Source of the DNA: Cladorhizidae sp. MBARI D1340-BT2
Taxonomy: Eukaryota > Porifera > Demospongiae > Poecilosclerida > Cladorhizidae
Length of the DNA stretch: 64,000 nt
Reading direction: 5' to 3'
Assembly: GCA_028752905.1 (NCBI GenBank)
Contig: JAQNBH010000015.1
Coordinates: 13,220,036-13,284,035, forward strand
A program made the translations under genes and the position numbers. Shown one piece after another: positions 1 through 64,000 of this stretch; position 1 is the first letter of the stretch, and every line of letters starts with the position of its first letter. Under the pieces are notes generated by a model. That model searched no databases and was not told where the DNA came from. It saw only the letters and a list, made by a program, of their open reading frames with translations.

Positions 1-120
1 ATGATGTCCGACAGAGACCTCCTTCCCCCCCCCCCCCCAACTGCTTACTAGACTAATCGAGAGAGAACTTGACCAAACACTGCTGATCATGCTCCACTTC
101 ACAGAGCCATCATTGATAAG

Positions 121-950
121 CACCCCAACACCTGTCATCTGGAGCAATGCCCAAGAGGTGTAGATCACTCCCCAACACCTGTCATCTGGAGCAATGCCCA
201 AGAGGTGTAGATCACACCACAACACCTGTCATCTGGAGCAATGCCCAAGAGGTGAAGATCACACCCCAACACCTGCATCTGGAGCAATGCCCAAGGTGTA
301 GATCACACCCCAACACCTGTCATCTGGAGCAATGCCCAAGAGGTGTAGATCACCCCAACACCTGTCATCTGGAGCAATGCCCAAGAGGTGTAGATCACAC
401 CCCAACACCTGTCATCTGGAGCAATGCCCAAGAGGTGTAGATCACACCCCAACACCTGTCATCTGGAGCAATGCCCAAGAGGTGTAGATCACACCACAAC
501 ACCTGTCATCTGGAGCAATGCCCAAGAGGTGAAGATCACACCCCAACACCTGCATCTGGAGCAATGCCCAAGGTGTAGATCACACCCCAACACCTGTCAT
601 CTGGAGCAATGCCCAAGAGGTGTAGATCACCCCAACACCTGTCATCTGGAGCAATGCCCAAGAGGTGTAGATCACACCCCAACACCTGTCATCTGGAGCA
701 ATGCCCAAGAGGTGTAGATCACACCCCAACACCTGTCATCTGGAGCAATGCCCAAGAGGTGTAGATCACACCACAACACCTGTCATCTGGAGCAATGCCC
801 AAGAGGTGTAGATCACGACCCCAACACCTGTCATCTGGAGCAATGCCCAAGAGGTGTACATCACACCCCAACACCTGTCATCTGGAGCAATGCCCAAGAG
901 GCGTAGATCACACCCCAACACCTGTCATCTGGAGCAATGCCCAAGAAGTA
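121..950. repeat. 45-bp minisatellite with 277-bp higher-order period
   Basis: Unit contains CACCTGTCATCTGGAGCAAT followed by GCCCAAGAGGTGTAGATCA. About 19 copies; several carry small deletions. The blocks from 147 and 424 repeat almost unchanged, so a six-unit, 277-bp block was duplicated as a whole. Open frames across it are a by-product of the period. Confidence 0.95.
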
Positions 951-3242
951 TGTGAGAGACTGAGCTCACAGTCAAATCAAAAGCTCCGTATTGGAAGCTC
1001 ACCTGACCGGTAGGAAGACAACTGGTATGAGGATCTGGTGGGAAATCAGAAGCTCTCCTGTGGCTGGAAGGCTATATGTATGCAGCAGTTGTAGCTTCCA
1101 AGCAGTCTTCCAGGTATGATCCGAAGAGTCAGGGAGAGTGGGAGAAGAAAGAGTTGCGCTACCTTCTGTAGCATGGAGTCAAGAACGCATCAGCACACGT
1201 TAAGGATACTTGCTCTTGTCCACAGAGTTTGCCATCTTGCTCTAATGGCTAGGTTAGAATTGTGCCTGGGTGTGTGGTTTCAGTGAACTCCAGAGAACTT
1301 ATATCCCAGGAGCTCCCAGGTTTCATCCAGGATTTTTCAACTGGGAACTGGGGAAGGGGGGGATTCAGCAGGAACGGTACGCAGATATATTAGTCAGTAC
1401 TACTGTGCAGCCCCCCACATTACACGATTGGTGAGGGGGGGATTTATGCCACTGACTTGATTGGATGACGTGAAAGGGTCTGACCACGTGGGTTTATTAT
1501 AAAATAAATGTATGCTATGGTCCTGATTCATACACTAATATATATATACAGCCCATTCAACATGCTTGCTAATTGTTTTTCCATGCATGTTGACGGTAAT
1601 TTATAATCAGTAATGCACTATCACAGTAAAGAAATGCCCTTCATTGTGGTAAACTGGTTAATAGAGTTAACAATAACTGTTGTTACTGTATTGCTGTAAA
1701 CTTCCTGCGTAGCCAACCATTTGACTTTACTCTGTATAAATGCAACTAGTTACAATAACTCTACACTACTAGTCCTTGATCAGTGCCACTAGTCCAAGGC
1801 TAGTGGAATAGTGTTGAGCAGATCTCACCCTCATACTGTTAATGTCTAATGGCTGTAAAATAGAAGTTCTGCACAGTCAACTTGCATTTGAACTTTGGTA
1901 TTAGTGAGGGGAGGGGGGGGGGGGATCCTGAGTGGGAGGGTTTCAACCCCCCGACCCCTCCTCCCCCACTTGGATGAAACCCTGGCCCTCTAGTTGGTTG
2001 AGCGATTAAGACGGCTTGGTAAACTCCAGTCTGGAAGTTGCTGATGAGGTGGTCCACGAGTTAGCAGATCAGTGCAGGGGGCTCATGATGAACCTGTCTG
2101 GAGCATATGTGGGCACAGATGTGAACTTGATAAGGTTGAGGCGAACACTCCCGTAAGCAGTCGTCAAACCCAGCCAGCAGACTGAATGGACCTGTGTTTC
2201 CGTGGGGGGAGCAATGGAAAGCTGATAGTCTGTGGCACTACTCAGCACTACAAATGCTGGTGTAGAGGTTACCATTCTGGTACAGGTCATCTAGCCACTA
2301 TGTGTGCTGCACTGTGGTGGTATAGATTACCCCACGCAGGAGGATAGGGATTATTGGCCCAAAGGCTGCAGGTTCCAGGGGCATGATTAAAACTGCTTCC
2401 TTGGGGTACCAGCTTGACATATATCTTTCTCCCATAATGAAGGTCAGTTCCCCTGACAGCACCTGAGCACCCTGCAATGGACCAAGGTGAAGGAGAGGAG
2501 TTTGTTTGTAATGGGTTTGGTTGCACCCTCCACCTACGCTGCTGAGTGGGACCCACTCAGAAATTAACCTGACAAGACTTCTTCATTAACCTCAACTTAA
2601 TTATCACTCTCATTCTTGATAATTAACTCTCAATCTCACTTAATTAACCCACAGACACTTCAACTGAGCAAGAGGTGGCAGAACTATACAAAACATAGTG
2701 AGAATTTTAGAATGTTTTTCTTGATTCCAGGCATAATAATTATGATAACTGTACCAGGTGGCTAAACAGAACATATCGAGCGATTTGCTCGTAGAGGAGG
2801 TTAACAAAGCATAATCCTTGATAGGTAGGCTACTTCTACAGTGAAAATAACACATTTTGAAGCCAATACAATAGTCACATGTTTGCTTCTAAACAGGTAA
2901 AGGTTCATCAATGGGTGTGCTCTAAACATGTGATCACATTCTAGTTTCCATCCCCTTTCTAATCAAATCCCATAATAATTACATTCAATGTCTGACAGCT
3001 TCTCCTTCTAATTGTGTGCTGCACTACTCAAGTAGGGAGTGTCCACGCTATCAGGTAGGGAAAGGGGGAAAGTGGTGACTCCCCACCCCATCCCTCCATC
3101 TTCACACATGAAATTATTACTATAAATTGGGTGTACCATGAAATAATTTCGGGCATAACTAACCATAACTAACAATCCCCCCCACCCCTGTCAAAGTGTA
3201 TAACTTAAGGCATTATGCAAGCCCCCCACCACATGGACTCAC
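951..3242. other. Unique sequence beyond CPSF2 exon 11, no exon recognised
   Basis: By the gene model this is CPSF2 intron 11. It has homopolymer-rich patches (G run near 1910, C runs near 1950 and 3180) but I find no segment resembling the missing CPSF2 C-terminal domain. Short open frames around 1980-2560 on both strands lack recognisable homology. Confidence 0.5.
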
Positions 3243-27121
<23,879 letters not shown>

Positions 27122-27929
27122 TTTAGTGCAGCTCGAGCTAGGACGGTAGGGATCGTTATGGTTAGTTGGTAATTTTGAGTTACGTGCCGTTTTGATGCGC
27201 ATGCTTGGGCCTGCGCATCCAGCTATCCTGCGCCGCATCTCTTACACTATATCAGAAAGAAAAAATCTTGTTTGCTGCTTAGATTTTCACTAAATTTACA
27301 TCAGCGAGTTGAAGAGAAAGGGCAACATTTTATTGTAAGGCACAAGCTACATGGTAATGGTCGAGTGGTTCCATTATCTTGGTGATGAACTCCACTAGTA
27401 ATTTGATGAATTGTAGTGTGTGAAACTGTGCTGGCAGATTTTTCCCCCGCTTCTTGCATTTTCTATTTGTTTGTTTACTTTTATTATTGTTGTTGTGTTG
27501 TTGTTGCTATTGTTGTTACTAGTGTAGCTTCTCTTTGGAAAGTAATTCCCAAGGGCAGTAACTTTTTTCCTCCTTACTTTTTCCTAGACCTCCTTAAGCA
27601 ATAGTTTTATTAACTAGTTGGGCATTGCATTGTGAATTCTGTCCATTAAAAAGTTCCAGGAAATCAAATTATATCCAATGCAATTAGTTGTGTTGTTATT
27701 GTTGTTGTTGTTATGTTCTTAAGAACAGTCAAGCAATTTTTTTTACCAGGATCACTTGCTGCTATATACATGACTGTAAACATTGCTATCTAGAACTACG
27801 AAGGGGGGGGGGGAACATTGTCACTTAATTTTGAACTAAAAACATGATCTTGTTCTCTAAAATTTGGCTATAATGTTCTCAACGAACTCTCAGTTGACAG
27901 TGGAACTTAAATGCACTCACTTGCTATAT

Positions 27930-27995
27930 AATTATATAGGTGCTCTAGCTTTTATCAGGAACGACTAAATTTATTGAGAAAGTTATTGCAATAAT
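27930..27995. mobile_element. Foldback family 1, decayed fragment
   Basis: GGTGCTCTAGCTTTTATCAG followed by TATTGAGAAAGTTATTGCAA keeps the middle and right end of family 1 in the CPSF2-MUS81 intergenic region. Confidence 0.5.
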
Positions 27996-28057
27996 TTAAT
28001 TGCTCTACTGCCGAATATCAAATTCCTGACTTTTAAATGTTTTTCATTAAAATATAA

Positions 28058-28865
28058 TAATGAGATGATGGTGGTTGAAATGCTGGTGTCCACATTCAGC
28101 GGTGCTGTTGCACACTGATGGTGGTTGTAATGCTGGTGTCCACATTCAGCAGTGCTGTTGCACACTGATGGCGGTTGTAATGCCGGTGACCACATTCAGC
28201 AATGCTGTTGCACACTGATGGTGGTGGTAATGCTGGTGTCCACATTCAGCGATGCTGTTGCACACTGATGGTGGTGGTAATGCTGGTCTCCACATTCAGC
28301 AGTGCTGTTGCACACTGATGGTGGTGATAATGCTGGTGTCCACATTCAGCAATGCTGTACACTGATGGTGGTGGTAATGCCGGTGTTCACATTCAGCAGT
28401 GCTGTTGCACACTGATGGCGGTGGTAATGCTGGTGTCCACATTCAGCAATGCTGTTGCACACTGATGGTGGTGGTAATGCTGGTGTCCACATTCAGCAGT
28501 GCTGTTGCACACTGATGGTGGTGGTAATGCTGGTGTTCACATTCAGCAGTGCTGTTGCACACTGATGGTGGTTGTAATGCTGGTCTCCACATTCAGCAAT
28601 GCTGTTGCACACTGATGGTGGTGGTAATGCTGGTGTCCACATTCAGCAATGCTGTTGCACACTGATGGTGGTGGTAATGCTGGTGTTCACATTCAGCAGT
28701 GCTGTTGCACACTGATGGTGGTGGTAATGCTGGTGTTCACATTCAGCAGTGCTGTTGCACACTGATGGTGGTGGTAATGCTGGTCTCCACATTCAGCAGT
28801 GCTGTTGCACACTGATGGTGGTGGTAATGCTGGTGTCCACATTCAGCAATGCTGTTGCACACTGA
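28058..28865. repeat. 50-bp minisatellite in the divergent intergenic region
   Basis: About 16 copies of CACACTGATGGTGGTGGTAA + TGCTGGTGTCCACATTCAGC + AGTGCTGTTG. It lies about 0.9 kb from the CPSF2 start codon and 1.1 kb from that of MUS81. Confidence 0.97.
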
Positions 28866-29303
28866 AACTCTGAATATATATTTTTTGGACTTGAAGCAAT
28901 ACTGATTATAATTGACTGCCCTCCAACAATTTACTCATGTTTTTGCAGTGTAGAGTAAATACAACTCAAATTCTTATAATTAAGTCTTTGTCCGATAATT
29001 AATGCCTTATGTTAATATACAAACTCTGTATAATTATCACTTAACGTCCCCACACTCTCCTCTCAACACTTCACCATCCCTCCTCAACCAGCACATCTTA
29101 TCCAACTGATATTACATTTATTGCTGTGTTAATGGATGTATCATGATCAGTTGGTAACTGGCAGACCAAAATGGGATCATTTGTGCTGTAATATCCGAGG
29201 ATAGATATTGGTTTGTGTACGGACCCACTATCCCCCTTGTAATTTTTTGGGGCACAGTCGGTTCCCTCAATCTAACGATCTATCTATCTATCTAACTATC
29301 TAT

Positions 29304-29335
<32 letters not shown>

Positions 29336-29933
29336 GAGGAACTGGCAACTTTTCATTGGGTATGTTACAACTTACTCATCGTGAATATTTAATCAACACC
29401 TCATCATTCTAAATCCTTGCAGTAATCCTCCTAGCTGGTATAGCCGACTTTCTAGCATACATAACTACTACTTGTAAATGCTTGCTGGTTTTATATATTT
29501 AACACATTCGTCATCATCGTCTTTCACAATCCATTCTTTTCGCGCTTTTCTCGCTTTTCTCTCTTATAGGCCATCTACCTTCCTTTCTTCCGTGTAGCGT
29601 CCTCCGTGTAGCGTCTTGTCACATCATAACTTTGGCTGTGTGATATAGCTATTATTGAAGTACCTGAAAGCGTTGCAGTCTGGGTCACTGCGTTAAAACA
29701 TCTAGCTGTATTGCTCAGTACCTCTAGCAGGCGTTACTTATCTTTGTTACCAAAACATTCACTAACCTATACGCTCAGACAACTACACCAAGAGAAGCAC
29801 AAATCGACGCAACTACACCAAGAGAAGGGTCACAAACCTAGAGATTCCGGACAGAACAGGAAAGGGTCGATTCCGCCAAAAACCTTTGTTTTGATTTGAT
29901 TTGAAGTTATTGGAAAAGTCCCTAGGCCCAAAG
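28866..29933. other. Upstream region of MUS81
   Basis: AT-rich, with (ATCT)n at 29275-29335. A direct duplication CAACTACACCAAGAGAAG occurs at 29780 and 29809. No clear promoter motif. Confidence 0.4.
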
Positions 29934-63984
<34,051 letters not shown>

Positions 63985-64000
63985 GTAAGTAGCAGTGCTT

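Larger units (their letters stand above)
27122..29933. promoter_or_regulatory. Shared divergent 5' region of CPSF2 and MUS81
   Basis: The 2.8 kb between two divergent start codons must contain both 5' UTRs and promoters unless untranslated first exons lie elsewhere. It holds a decayed foldback fragment (27930-27995), a 50-bp minisatellite (28058-28865), an ATCT microsatellite (29275-29335) and otherwise unique AT-rich sequence. I see no convincing TATA/Inr element I would assign. Confidence 0.5.

Noticed and set aside
121..950. CRISPR-like array (regular repeats with short spacers)
   Set aside because: Whole units repeat without unique spacers, and the context is an animal gene with introns. 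The same applies to the other arrays.
1985..2060. tRNA or tRNA-derived SINE suggested by TAGTTGGTTGAGCGATTAAG
   Set aside because: Resembles an A box, but no B box (GGTTCGAATCC type) or cloverleaf follows.
2040..2290. Missing CPSF2 exon in the minus frames near 2060-2560
   Set aside because: None of the frames aligns with the expected CPSF2 segments after residue 514, and no matching splice sites with correct phase were found.

Overview
The window is animal genomic DNA. Two conserved eukaryotic genes with many introns sit head to head, embedded in an unusual density of tandem repeats, microsatellites, foldback elements and transposon remnants. The repeat-family pseudogenes and the gene structures suit a non-bilaterian invertebrate, most likely a demosponge; that placement is inference, since no species marker is visible. 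There is no sign of bacterial or organellar DNA.

Left gene (minus strand, 27121 down to 3243 and on past the left edge): CPSF2/CPSF100, the catalytically inactive metallo-beta-lactamase/beta-CASP subunit of the pre-mRNA 3'-end cleavage complex. I place 11 exons joined by phase-consistent GT-AG introns, about 514 residues. The C-terminal third (about 270 residues in the human protein) should lie left of base 1. Introns 7 (8.5 kb) and 10 (9.8 kb) hold minisatellites, foldback elements and three decayed transposon-type coding regions.

Right gene (plus strand, 29934 to beyond 63984): MUS81, the XPF-family structure-specific endonuclease that partners EME1. I place 18 exons, about 865 residues so far, including the ERKRMDD active site (residues 689-695) and the first part of the C-terminal helix-hairpin-helix. 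The final exon or exons lie past the right edge. The gene is swollen to more than 34 kb by intronic arrays, by two near-identical hAT transposons (36164-39392 and 54966-58283, transposase antisense to MUS81) and by a 481-bp near-perfect palindrome (43834-44314).

The 2.8 kb between the two start codons (27122-29933) is a natural place for a shared bidirectional promoter and contains a 50-bp minisatellite.

The most unusual signal is that two large tandem arrays in MUS81 were copied from its own splice junctions. The 40-bp array starting in exon 5 repeats the last 12 exon bases plus the 5' splice site more than 100 times. The 55-bp array in front of exon 7 repeats that exon's 3' splice site and first 7 bases, each copy followed 16 bases later by a consensus-like GTGAGT donor. 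Other notable items are perfect hairpins whose arms have changed in step, a minisatellite grown from the end of a dispersed element, and a recurring CTGATGA-stem-GAAA motif in several foldback families.
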